This document shows positions 22,439 through 33,225 of a stretch of DNA of 64,000 nucleotides, one piece after another. Source of the DNA: Gonapodya prolifera JEL478. Lineage: Eukaryota; Monoblepharomycota; Monoblepharidomycetes; Monoblepharidales; Gonapodyaceae. The stretch covers positions 124,554 to 188,553 of the forward strand of contig KQ965802.1 in NCBI GenBank assembly GCA_001574975.1, written 5' to 3'. The number at the start of each line of letters is the position of its first letter. Positions within the stretch are counted from its first letter, which is position 1. A program made the translations under genes and the position numbers. The notes under the pieces were generated by a model. The model saw nothing but the letters and a program-made list of their open reading frames with translations. It had not been told where the DNA came from and made no database searches.

Positions 22439-24123
22439 TCAAGCGTGTTGCCGATTGTGCGAGCTCCACGACGGTATCTCCATGGACTCAAGGCGCACGC
22501 TCGGACCCGTGAACGTGAATTGGTTGTCAGTGATCTGGAGGCACGATCTGTGGTGGAGTCGGCACACATCACACGTCAGAACTCGTCAACGGAAACCAGT
22601 CCCAGCAAAGAACTTACAATGGTAGCAGCCCATACTGCTCCGTGGCAATGTTGAGCCCCATGCCCCACCCGTCCCTGAACACTACCTTCAGTTTAGCGAG
22701 ATGTCCCCGCCTTAGCGTCAGCTCGTCATGGCTTTTGGGATCGTACTGTGAAGCGCAGCACGAAGGATCGCCGATTGGTATCACAACGACCGGGCAAAGA
22801 AAGAAATCGCACCCACATGATGTACCACCAGGAATGGCGATAGATCCGGTGGAAGATCAACTCGTGCAGACGAGTTGACGACTGGCCCCACGAGCGCGAT
22901 GAACGATGAGTGCTGTACCTCGCTCAGTCCCGCGGCCGGATCTTTAGGCGTCGCTACCATTTCTTGGAGTGCCCCGGAATCTACTTCTACTCTCGGGATA
23001 TCAGCCATGTCCACAGATCGATAGGCGAGTGTTTTCACCGACGGCGGGGCCAGAGCTGGTGTAGGCAGGAGGGAAGAGGACACTGAGTCTGAAGCAATAT
23101 TCGATGGTAGCACGAATGACGAAATCGCGGTGGCAGTAGTGTCATTGCTTGGTGGTGATAGCGCAGGCAGGGAAGGCTTTTTGGGTGGGACAAGCTCGGT
23201 CGCTTCCTACAACAAATGAGTCAGAAGTTGGAACACAGACCTTGACCTGCATCGCCCTCCACACTCACTGTGTTGTCGTCGAGTTCCAAGTCCCTGCCCC
23301 TGCTTGAGGTACAACGGCACCGATGCCACTGCATCGTGTTCCTTGCAATTTCTCGACCTCGACCTGCGACCATTGTTCTTACTCTTCCGCATCCTCCACG
23401 CAAAACCTCCAGCAAAAACAACCACAGAAGTGCTTCGACGGAACCTCCTATGATGGCTCCGGTGTTGATGGATGGCGGAGGATCAGGTACAGGTGTTGCA
23501 CCGGCAGGTGCTGTTTGTGGGGAAGAAATGGTGGAAGTGCTCGGAGGGTTTGAAGGTGTTATTGTTGTACCATTTGTTGTTGTTGTGGTGGTGGTGGGTC
23601 ACAGTGTGGAGTCCACTCTCAGGGACGTTCCGTCCACGTTGCCTGTGAGGCTGTTGTTTCGCAGGTAGAGAGCCTGAAGCTGAGTGAGAGATGAGAGAGA
23701 GGGGATTGGGCCGGTAAGTTGATTGTAGGAAAGGTACAAGGTTTGCAACTACGCCAGCGTGTCAAGCGGCACCGGGCAGGTGAGATTGTAGTTGTAGAGG
23801 TTCACGCGCGTAATGCGTCCTTTGCGGCATGAAAACGCGGCAAACGAGCAGCAGAACCCGACCTTCCACGGCAAAACGACGTTGGACTGACTGAACAGCT
23901 GCTCGAACGGAGCGCAGTCCAGAGGCTCTGTTTGGGACAGCACGCCGACAGGCAGACAGAGGAGCAGCAGGAGCGCTGCTAACGCAAGCCGGCCAATTAT
24001 CGCGAGCGAGTGCAATGCAGATTCGCTGGCTACGGTCGTGACTTTGCTTGTCCGCGTCCCTTCACTCCCTCGACCCTGTGAACGTGGGGTTGGCAGCGCG
24101 TTCTGGACGTGTGAGATCTTCAA
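22439..24123 (-). pseudogene. LRR-transmembrane-SH3 receptor-like gene, copy B (broken)
   Basis: Same order as copy A: signal peptide (LALAALLLLLCLPVGVLS), cap with CAPFEQLFSQSN and a CC pair, LRRs (TLYLSYNQLTGPIPSL), a Thr/Pro-rich stalk, a transmembrane helix with GGFAWRMRKSK after it, a conserved block with SSFIALVGP, and an SH3-like domain (YDPKSHDELTLRRG, VVFRDGWGMGLNIATEQYG). The tail is ITDNQFTFTGPSVRLES. The SH3 part and its last intron (GTAAGT...CACAG, phase 2) are intact. Lesions seen are an in-frame TAG (23749-23751), an in-frame TGA (23599-23601) after the last LRR, and a frame change in the transmembrane region near 23420. Confidence 0.65.
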
Positions 24124-24405
24124 GCTGGCAATCGTGTGGATAAAGCGATCCCCGAGGCAAAATGAAGTGTGTTTTCTTGGGCTGTCCTATTGCACATCCC
24201 TCCACAGCCACAACGGGCCGCAGCACCCACCCTTTTTGACGCAGAATCGCCAGAACCGTGTCTTTCAGCTCGATGCCCGTGAGCAAATGGCGACCCGCGG
24301 TCAAAGGTCGACGGGGCAGTGACACTTTTGGCGAGACGCGTACGGAGGCATTGCATTATTCCGTGTGACATAAAAAACGACAGCGATAGTACTAATAATA
24401 GTGAT

Positions 24406-26020
24406 TCAATACCGTAATAGCAAAGTCGTGGATTGCGCCAGATCATCCGAGTCGGTCCGAGTCGAATTCCACGCTGGTTCCATCGACTCCAAACGCGCGC
24501 TTGGACCCGTGAATGCAAATTGGTTGTCGGAAATTTGGAGATACGCTCTGTGGTGGAGATGTGGGGTGAAAACAGCGGAAAACACGCCGAAAACAGATCG
24601 CTCACAGTGGCAGCAGCCCGCACTGCTCCGTGACAATGTTGAGTCCCAAGCCCCACCCGTCCTTGAATACCACTTTCAGTTTGACCCACTCTCCTCGTCG
24701 CGGCGCCAGTTCATCTTGGCAGGCTGGCTCGTACTTCGAAGTTTGACCGTGACGGTAAGCAACACAATATTTGAAAAACCAGTCATCACCACCTCACATA
24801 ATGCAAAACCTCGAACGGCGTTTGCTCTGGAGGTAAATTGACTCTGGGAGAAGTGCCGAATTCTGGCCCCACGAGAGCAATAAACGCAGCTTGTCGTACA
24901 GCACCGGCCTCCTGACATCCCTCTTGTACATCCTCAACGCAAAGAATCCCACTACTCCAAGCACTACAATTGCCGCTACCGTCCCTCCTGTTACTGCTGC
25001 AACAGCACCAGCATTTACATCAGGGGACGCGGGAGGCGCATTAGTGCCCAAGGTTGGTTGTGCAGATGCAGTTGAAGAGGTTAAAGATGGCGGTATTGAG
25101 GCAGCTATCGAGGTGGTGGTTGGGCACCGCGAGGGCGTGCCTATTTTGAGGGATGTTTTGCAGACAGGCGGGAAATTTCCTGCGCAGCTGTACAGTACCG
25201 GATTGGAGACGCTGCAAAATGAGAGTGTGGAAGAAAGAATTCCGTCCACGTTGCCAGTAGATTGTTGTTGTCGAGGTACAACTCCTTCAGATGACTAAGA
25301 GAAGAGAGGACGGGAACAGGCCCCTAGAGCTGGTTGGATGAGAGCGACAAGGTGGTCAGTTGACAGAGAGGACAGACGGGGGATTCGGCGAGTGAGCCGG
25401 TTGTAAGCTAGCGATACCGTGGTCACTTGAGTTAACGAGGAGAGGGAAGGAATTTGACCAGTGAGTTGGTTCTGGATCAGAGAGAAGTACTTCAGCTGAA
25501 TGAAAGAGGTGAGTGAGGGAATCTGACCCGTAAGCTGGTTGTTGGCGAGGTTTAATTCGGTCGGTCGAGTGCTAAGAGAAGACAACGAGGGAATCTCCCC
25601 ATTGAGGTTATTGTTTTGAAGTTACAGGTAGGTCAGCTGAGTGAGAGTGGAGAGCGAGGGAATCTGGCCGGTGAGATGGTTGTTGGCGAGGTTCAATTCC
25701 GTCAGTTGCGTGAGGGAAGCGATGGAGGGTATCTCCCTCGCAAGAATGTGGTGCGCGAGGCGGACATTTGTGACGCGCCCATCGGTGCAATTAAATAAGA
25801 GCAGCAGTGCCCCACCACCCACGGGGGGCCCGCCAGACTCAGAAGGGGTCTGAGCGTGCACCTGCTCGAATATAGCGCAATCCTGAGGATCGGCCAAGAC
25901 GGCAGGCAGGCAGAGCAGGAGCAGCACGACCGCGCAATGGCCAGCGTTCGGTCCGGTCCCATCCCGGCTGTCGCGTTGTCTGCGGCCGCGGTCCTCGCGT
26001 GCCTTACTTCGAATATGCAT
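24406..26020 (-). pseudogene. LRR-transmembrane-SH3 receptor-like gene, copy C (broken)
   Basis: Largest member of the array, with more LRRs (LTELNLANNHLTGQIPSLS, PTELNLANNQLTGQIPSL, VTTVSLAYNRL). The signal peptide is HCAVVLLLLCLPAVLA, the transmembrane helix VAAIVVLGVVGFFALRMY, the conserved block QAAFIALVGPEFGTS. The SH3-like domain is intact (YEPACQDELAPRRGEWVK, FKDGWGLGLNIVTEQCG), and the tail is LQISDNQFAFTGPSARLES. Lesions are an in-frame TAA (25622-25624), an in-frame TAG (25324-25326), and frame changes near 25350 and 24920. The start is taken at the ATG at 26020, which leads into the signal peptide. Confidence 0.65.
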
Positions 26021-26408
26021 GGTTTTCTGAACGTGCACGCCGTTGTTGCCGAGTGCGGACGTGAGAAAAAGATCGACGATCGTCACTATACCTCGATGCG
26101 CGAAGGCTTGGTTCCCGGTGCCAGGAAAATGATTCCAATCGGACAAAGAAGGTTGACCTTCGGCGCCGGCATGCCATGCATCAACTCGCCCCCTTTTTCA
26201 AATCAACCCCCTTCACTCACGATCCCACGATTTCGTATTTATGCAGAATATCAGATAGTGTTGCGTTATGCAATCTGTCACTACACTATCCTTCGCAGGG
26301 TGTTCGAATTCTTCTGGCCATCGCCACAGCCCGTCCATGATTGATACTACAACAAACCTGGTATACTAACACAAAAGTCCAATATCAGACGCCCGCCCCA
26401 CGAGTCCA
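26021..26408. other. Intergenic, no gene seen
   Basis: Lies between the start of LRR copy C and the stop of the CCDC43-like gene. Only short unrecognised frames are present. Confidence 0.4.
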
Positions 26409-27164
26409 CTACATCCGCCGCTTCTCTTGCTTTTGAGTCCGCCTCTTCTCCTTCTCCTTCGCCAGCTCGCGTTTCCGCTGCAGCTCCTTCTCCTTCTCGA
26501 TCTGCTTCGAGTGCGCCATGGACTGGAGACGCCGCTTCTCGGCTTCGGCTGATTTCACAATGTCTGCGTTGCGGTTGGCTACCAATCCGTCCGCTTTATT
26601 TTTTGTAATTGGGGAGGCAAGGCAACGTCCAATGAGTGTGAAGTCGACAAGTGGAACACCAACGAGAAAGAACATACCGCTTCCTCCACCCTTATCGGCG
26701 TCTTCAGTCCCGTACAGAATGACTTCCTCCCCGTCGGCACCCTCGACAACTTCCGGTGTCGCGAACCCGTACTTTGCCAGCAAGCGGTCCCGTTCCTTCT
26801 GCTCTTCCCTCGTGAGTATCTTTTTGGGCTTCGCTCCGGCTTCTTCCCCTACTGCAGTTGCCCCGGCAGCAAGTGTTTCTTGCTCTTTCTGCTTTGCAAG
26901 ACTCAGTCGTTGCAGCCGCTCGGTCTCCTCGTCGATTCTTTTCCAGTCCAGATCTTCTTTGTGTTTGGCGAACAACGATGCCATGAAGCCATCGGGAAGT
27001 GAGTCGGCTCCAATGGCCTCCGCGATGATGCCAGTGATGGTTTCGCTCTTCTCCTCCTCTGGGCTGTCGTCGTCGAGAATCCCCGCGACATACTCTGCAA
27101 TCGCGTCGTCGACTCCCACTTGCTGCGATATCCAGCTGCTGAGCGTTTGGACTCCGGCTGCCAT
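26409..27164 (-). CDS. CCDC43-like coiled-coil protein
   Basis: Two exons (27164-26678 and 26593-26409) give 223 residues. The N-terminal half is acidic and helical (SWISQQVGVDDAIAEYVAGI), like the PWI-like fold of CCDC43. The C-terminal half is a highly charged coil, ANRNADIVKSAEAEKRRLQS followed by a Lys/Arg-rich end KEKRRTQKQEKRRM. This closely resembles the end of animal CCDC43. The family's molecular role is poorly known. The start is only 39 nt from the divergent DUF167 gene, so both must share a promoter region. Confidence 0.75.
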   Translation of the reverse strand: MAAGVQTLSSWISQQVGVDDAIAEYVAGILDDDSPEEEKSETITGIIAEAIGADSLPDGFMASLFAKHKEDLDWKRIDEETERLQRLSLAKQKEQETLAAGATAVGEEAGAKPKKILTREEQKERDRLLAKYGFATPEVVEGADGEEVILYGTEDADKGGGSGMFFLVGVPLVDFTLIGRCLASPITKNKADGLVANRNADIVKSAEAEKRRLQSMAHSKQIEKEKELQRKRELAKEKEKRRTQKQEKRRM

Positions 27165-27203
27165 TTTTTCAGGTGAAGACTAGGGCCGCAGCAAACACCG
27201 TGA

Positions 27204-27710
27204 ATGCGTCGATTTGTCACCGTAGCAGCCACAATGTCCAAGTCATCGAATTCAAAGAACTCACCGCTCGCATCTGCAGGGAAGAAAACTGCTGCGACCC
27301 CGCAGCCACCAACACAACAACCATTGGCTCTTCGAACACTCAACGACGGAACCATCACGGTGGGATGCCATGTGAAACCAGGTGCAAAGAAATCAGCCGT
27401 CCTCAGTTTTGATGCTGTCATGGAATGTTCGGTGAGTCCGATTCCCAGCCATATCATCTGGGCAACTGACGACGAATTACACGAACATCGGGTTAAAAGC
27501 TCGCGGCTCCTCCACGAGATGGAGAAGCAAACGAAGAGCTACTCGCGCTCATATCGGAGCATCTCGAATGCAAAAAGCACCAGCTATCGCTCGTGTCGGG
27601 TCACAAGTCGAGAGACAAGGTCGAGAGACAAGGTCGTCAAGGTCGAGGGAATGGAGAAGGACGATATTGTAGCACGCCTTCTTACGGCGGTTACGGAGAA
27701 AAACAATTGA
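27204..27710 (+). CDS. DUF167/UPF0235 (YggU-like) protein with 13-nt duplication
   Basis: Small conserved protein of unknown function found in bacteria, archaea and eukaryotes. Exon 1 (27204-27431) carries DGTITVGCHVKPGAKKSAVL. Exon 2 (from 27500) carries the family hallmark LAAPPRDGEANEELLALISE and LSLVSGHKSRDK. Just after that, a 13-nt direct repeat shifts the frame: without one repeat unit the frame would continue through VVKVEGMEKDDIVARLL to the stop at 27710, as the family expects. As it stands the frame runs on in unrelated sequence past 27710. The start may instead be the second Met at 27234 (MSKSSNSKNS). Confidence 0.75.
   Translation: MRRFVTVAATMSKSSNSKNSPLASAGKKTAATPQPPTQQPLALRTLNDGTITVGCHVKPGAKKSAVLSFDAVMECSVSPIPSHIIWATDDELHEHRVKSSRLLHEMEKQTKSYSRSYRSISNAKSTSYRSCRVTSRETRSRDKVVKVEGMEKDDIVARLLTAVTEKNN
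27607..27632 (+). repeat. 13-nt tandem duplication inside a coding exon
   Basis: GTCGAGAGACAAG occurs twice back to back (27607-27619 and 27620-27632). Its length is not a multiple of three, so it shifts the DUF167 frame. It may be a real slippage allele or an assembly artefact. Confidence 0.85.
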
Positions 27711-27825
27711 TTACTTACGTAATAACGCTGGGAGCTCTCGAAACTGTATATAACATCATTTGCTTTTGCTTCCAGGGCTCGGGACGTACAATTACGATAC
27801 CCATATTCTGCATTCTCCTGGTCTA

Positions 27826-30698
27826 CTACTGCAGCGCGCTCTCCGCATGCTGCCCCCGTGGCCGTCCCTTGGATGCTGCGGATCCACCTTGCCTCTGATC
27901 ACCGGGTTGACTTCCTCGCCCTCCTCCTCTCACCCCTCCACGCCCAACCCGCTGACCACCGCGCTCACTCCCTCGTCCCGGCCGTGTTTCTCCCCTGGGA
28001 TCACCATACGGACCCGCCGAGTTGGGTCTCCCCGGTCCTGCACCTCGTCCCTTGCGTCTCGTGTTCTCCTCCCCCTGCATCGGTGCCTGTTCATGTACAC
28101 TTCTCCCACCCCTGCCTTGAGCACCGGCGGCGTGCGCCCGTCGTGGTTCGACTGCGAGCGGGGTTCCCAACGTCGCGACCTCCACCACATCTCGAAACGC
28201 CTTAGCCCTCCACCCCAACTCTGGTATCGGCCCGCCCCTTTTCAACTCCGCCAGCGTTGTCTGGAACCGCACGCCGTCAAAGTACTCCCACGCCCTCACC
28301 GTCCCCAACGGCCTTCCCGTGGCGTCGTTAGCGAGCCGCGCGGCGAACATGCAGCGCTGGAACGCCGCCGCCACGTGTAACCCCAGCGGCGTGGCGGGGG
28401 TGCCGGCGCGGCCACGAGCGGCCGAGGTACCGTGGCCGGCGTAGCTCGCGGGCTTGAGGGCCTGGTCGACAGCGGTGGCAACAAGCGCGGTCACGACGTG
28501 CGTGGACATGGCGTCCCCTAACCGCAGGTCGGCGCACAGGAGATGCACGGCACACGCGACGGCGGTCAGGGTGGGGGGGTACGCCCGCGCGAGTCTTGCG
28601 AACCCTGCCCTCACGGGCCCCGATTGGGGAACCCCCATGACGGTCAAGAAGGCGGCGGAGCGGACGGGGAGGGGCGCGCAGAGGATGCGGGCGAGGGAGG
28701 GTAAGGGTATGTTGTCGACGGAGCGGAAGAGCGGGGTGGAGATGGTGGGTTCGCGGGCGTGCACGCCGACCCATTCGACGATTTGGCCCGGGTTTTCTGG
28801 GGGGACAAAGTTGATGGGGGTGGCGTCGATGTCGGCGTCAGCGGTGTCGTCGTCGTCGGTAGCTGATTCGTCCTCCACGTCGTCCTCGGAGGAGGTCTCA
28901 GAGCCAGCGTCATCTTCAACCCCGACTGCCTTGGATATCCCACGCGTGATCCCGTCGTCAAGTTCGTTAAAGTCGTCCATCAAGATGTCGCCCGAAGTGT
29001 CAAACGATCCATTTGGAAGCATGGGGTGAGTGTCGTTCTTGCCCAGGCTGGCCATTGATCCATTGGTTTCAATCCCCGCGACCGCCGCCGCCGCCGAATC
29101 GTCCTGTCTCACAGCACTGAGTACGGGCATCATGGCGTCACGCTGGGTGCCAACCATGTCGTCCAACCCACCTTGCCCATTGCCAAGCAGGACGCCATAT
29201 ATCTATCCAAACACACACATGAAGCATCAGCTTACATGTCCCCGCATCTAGGCGAGCTCAAACACAAACACACCCACCCGTCGCATCACCGAGCCCTGCA
29301 CCACCTGCCACCCACTCCACCTTCCGGCAACCTCGATCACAACCCCGACATTCATCGTGCGCGACCGCAGCACGCTCATCAGCTCGTGGTCGAACCTGCC
29401 CGACATGAAGTAGTGCCGCACGAGGTCCATCGGTGCCCTAAACGCCACCTGCTTGTTCTCCGGGTCGAGCCCCGCACGTAGCCCGTCGGGGAACGGTGCG
29501 AGGAGCGACGCGGGCATGGCGTCCGTGCCCTGCTCGCGATCCCCGCCCGTTTCCATCGACGCGAACGTGTACTCTGCGTGAGCGGTCCGCACGGCGGAGA
29601 GGAGGTTGGGAGTGAGGAGGGATGCGAGGATGGATGGCAGTGTGGCGATGGGCGTGACGCGGAGGAAGGCGACGAGGGATGGGAAAATAAGGTGTGAGGG
29701 CGGTAAGGAGGGGAGCGCGTCCGTGAAGATCGGGGTCGGATGGTGGGTTTTGATGATGTGGCGGTGTAGGCGGGAGAGGCTTACGGTGTTAATGTACTAC
29801 ACGAATAACGAATACGATTGGCATTGGCAATGCGCGTGCAGCCCGTGAGCGATAAGTCGTCTATCTTTGTTGTCAGAAGCTCCAGCACTCACATCATTCC
29901 CAGCAAGTGTCGCCAGCCACGCAATCTGCTCCCCATTCAACCCGAGCAGTCGTTCCTTGGTCTCGCGTTCCACCATAACCGTTCGCGTCACCTTGGTGTC
30001 CAGGTCCGTGACCCACAGGACGCGCTCCAGGTTCCACACGGAAAAGTCCGAGTCGTCAGCGAGGACGGCGAACGAATGGTTCGTCATGGCATAGTGCGCG
30101 AGCTCGCGGTCGCATTCGCCAAAGGAGACTACAACCTTTTAGTTGAGATAGGTGAACGGAAACTGCCTGCAACTTCCCACTCCAGGTTGGAATTGGAACG
30201 TACCTTGCACCCACACGCTGCGAACGCATCCGCCACGACGCGCGTGGTACTCATGGGCATCAACGCGGCACTTCTCGCCATCTTGAGCGGCCTTCCACTC
30301 TCCACCGCCGCACTCAAGGCATCGAGCGTCTTGACCACCTTCTTCTGCTCGCCCAACCTCCTCGCAATCCAGGTCTTGCGCTTAGCATCCGTAATCTTTC
30401 CGTCGAAGAAGACTGTGAGGCGGAACCCCTGCCTGGTGAACGCGTCGACGAATGAGCGGACCCGGTTCTTAAACAGAAACTCCCACTGCCCCCCGCAGAT
30501 CCAGTCGAGCTGCGCAGAGTACAGGCGGCGCGTCAGGGCAGGTCCATCCACCGCGATCTCGAGGAGCTCAGGGGGCGCGGACGGGGACGAGACGGTGGAT
30601 GCAACCGATGTCCGGTGAAGGGACGCCAGCTGCGCGAGGTTGACGGGGCGTGGAATCTTGAGCGACTCGAGGAACAGGCGCAGTCCGGCGACGCCCAT
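27826..30698 (-). CDS. FAM120-like XPG-fold protein with RGG-rich tail
   Basis: Four exons (30698-30204, 30135-29893, 29796-29278, 29202-27826) give 877 residues in one frame. The start MGVAGLRLFLESLKIP is the classic XPG/FEN N-terminus. LYSAQLDWICGGQWEFLF and FRLTVFFDGKITDAKR, then VLADDSDFSVWNL and IAWLATLAGNDY, follow the FAM120/constitutive-coactivator (PIN-like XPG fold) pattern. Acidic residues of the nuclease centre are only partly kept (DGPAL, DDSDF), so activity is doubtful. The middle is acidic. The last 110 residues are Arg/Gly-rich (RGGQRVGRGGVRGGGRG), typical of RNA binding. ASTE1/asteroid or Mkt1-like proteins are the alternatives. Confidence 0.7.
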
Positions 30699-30935
30699 CG
30701 GAGGAAAAAAGTGGGGGACAAAGGAAATGGGTTTTTTGGTCGCCTCGGCTCAATTATGCAACAAATTCTTCCGAGCAACCTTCCGTTCCTTGCGGACCAC
30801 GAATCCATCCAAAAGAGGCGTTCACTCCCTCGTGTGGTACTTGTGCGTGAATTTCCGCCGTTCGTCGGATGTCTGTTCACCGGAAAAACTCGCGAATAAC
30901 TACAGACAATTGGGTTGTGCATTCCATCAATCACT

Positions 30936-32569
30936 ATGGCAGAAACAAACCAATACTCGCCAGACGGTCTTGCCATCTCATCGCAGACACAGTTTCACCC
31001 GTCGCAACTCGTGCTGTCCCATCCCTCGGGCAGTCTTGCGGTCGACCAGCATCTACTGGATTCGTTTTTGCCCACGCAACACACGGAAACGGAAACGGAC
31101 CCATCTCAAAATGCAACCGCTGAGCGCCGAGGAGACGCAATGGCTAAGGAGGGTGTCCAACCTCGAAAACCGACCCGATTCTCGTCTACTAGCACGAGCG
31201 ATCGCGAACCGGACTCGTTCCTCACCCACGCCGACCGCCTCATTGACCGGGACCTCGCCGACGACGCGCTCGAGCTTTACATCGTGTCGTCACATGAAAC
31301 TGCTACCGGGAGCGGGAGAAACTCGCGGCACAGCCACGACCGGGACGCAGTGTCCGAACTACTAAACAAGCAACGGGTGCTTGAAGCGCTCGAGTACGAG
31401 AACCTGAGTCCTCTGATTGCGGCCCGATTGAGGTGGGAACTGCAGGATCAGACAGAGGCGTGGCGGAGGACGGGCGGTGTGAGGAGGTTGGAAGGACGGG
31501 GGTTTATGGAACAGGCCGGGCTCTCGACGGAACATCCAAAGATAAAAGCGATTCTGGTCGGTGAATTGCTCTACTGCGCCTTGGGCCCATTGTGGAGCTC
31601 TCACCTTTCATCGTCTTTGGCAATGAATTGTGCACATACGTCGTCACCATAGACCAAACCAACCTTCAACGAAGCTCTTACCATTGTCCACACACACTAC
31701 GGACACAGTTGGGCGTCCAGCAAAGCCCTCTTGGAGTCTGCACGCGCACGTGTGGGTGCAGGTGCAGGCACTGCAGGTGACAGTCTCGACGACGTTGACA
31801 GCTTAAACCTCAACCCGTTCCAGGAGTTTTCGCGTCAAGTCTCTCGCGATCCCGCCGTCGGATCCGGCGGACCCTGTTTTCCGTTCGATCGTGATCTTCA
31901 CGATAGAGCTGTTCAGTTTCTTTGTGACAGACTAGGAGCAGGCGGGCTTGGATCGATGGAGGTCTTGTCCTCTGAGACGAAAAAAGCGAAACCGACCTCC
32001 TGGGAGGTCCACGTGGTTGGAAGATTCGCACGAGGTGCCGCTTGGGGACGTTTGTTGGACTTGGTCGTCGTGCCGGGGAACAGGAAGGAAATGGCAGAGA
32101 GTGAGCTCAGTGAACTAAAAGAGATCGTCTTTGCTTCGTTTGGAGATTTAGGTGCGTTCCTAGTTCAGCTGAAGAACTCGGGACTGACATTAAGGTGGCC
32201 TAATTCTCGTACGCAGCTCCGCCATTCGCATTAATCCCCCCATCTCGTCTCCTATTCCTTCTTCCCACCTCTTCCCTTCCTCCGCCAAACCCCTTCTCTC
32301 CCATCAACACACTTTCGGTCGTCCCAAAGTTCATCCTCTGCGACCTCAAAATGTCACCGCGAGCCAGATTACCGCACGCCCTTGTGTGGTTTACGGGCCC
32401 TTACGTGCATTCGGTTCGACTGCAGAAGATGGCCTGGGTCACGAGGGAGCTCGAGTGGGGACCCAGGGGCGCGACGAGGGTTCTGGACGGGGAAGCGGGG
32501 GTCACGGAGGATGTTGATATTGAGTTCCGGAGTGCGCGGAAGCTGGAGGAGTGGCTGCTGGGGTCTTGA
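30936..32569 (+). CDS. Unrecognised conserved-looking protein
   Basis: Exons 30936-31556, 31653-32151 and 32217-32569 splice to 490 residues in one frame. The first intron begins GTCGGT, an unusual donor. The first 70 residues are polar and disordered. The rest mixes helices (DRLIDRDLADDALELYIV, FNEALTIVHTHYGHSW) with a compact C-terminal part (RLPHALVWFTGPYVHSVRLQ). I do not recognise the family. Codon use and the clean splice joins support a real gene. It starts 237 nt from the divergent FAM120-like gene. Confidence 0.5.
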
Positions 32570-33225
32570 TGGCGTGTTGAGTGGGTGTCGACTTTTTGTG
32601 AGAATTGTCGTGCTGCTGCAATATATTGACGTCGTATTCAGTCTGCAAAATGCCTTGGCCGGGCTTACGACACACGTCATTTTTAAGCCCCCCTCTCTTT
32701 CTGGATCGTTCGTCTCCGTTTTTTTCCCTCACCAGATGACTTCTCAAGATATACACATGTGGGGTTTTCAGTTCACCACGTCAGTTGCTTGGCATAAATG
32801 CGATGTGTCACTAGTGAACTATTTCCAGTACAACGTTTGTATAGAAAATGTACCGGAACTCTAATTTCGACATGCGAATGCATGAGAAGTTCAGCGCGGT
32901 CTCGGGCATGACAAATGATCAAAAGCGAAACTGAGTGCGAAAAGGGATGAACTTAACTGACCATCTCACGAATATATAACGGTGCCATCTATGATTGTCA
33001 GGTTTGGGGATTGGTGTGCTCGGAATGGTGCAGGGCACACCGGCGCCACGGGCCAACTTTTCACAGTATGTTTCAGTGGTCCGAAAATCCCCCGCAATTA
33101 TGTGGTTTTGATTTCTTTCTTTACTGATACATGCATTTGAATTTCTTCATTTTCACGTCGTGTGCTGCTGCTTGTTGCAATTGATTTGAGGAAAACCACA
33201 AGTCATTGAACTCGGATCACTCACC
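32570..33225. other. Intergenic, no gene seen
   Basis: AT-richer stretch between converging genes. No recognisable coding signal on either strand. Confidence 0.4.

Noticed and set aside
23570-23600. TTGTTGTTGT/GGTGGTGG run as a telomere-like or regulatory repeat.
   Set aside because: It encodes the Thr-rich stalk of LRR copy B on the minus strand.
16369-25624. In-frame TAA/TAG codons inside LRR and Sel1 repeats suggested a changed genetic code.
   Set aside because: The replaced residues differ (Glu, Ser, Thr, Gln-like sites), TGA lesions also occur, and housekeeping genes here end normally on TAA, TAG and TGA.
27826-29166. Long open frames on the plus strand opposite the FAM120-like last exon.
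   Set aside because: They are shadows of a GC-rich, Arg/Gly-rich coding exon on the minus strand.
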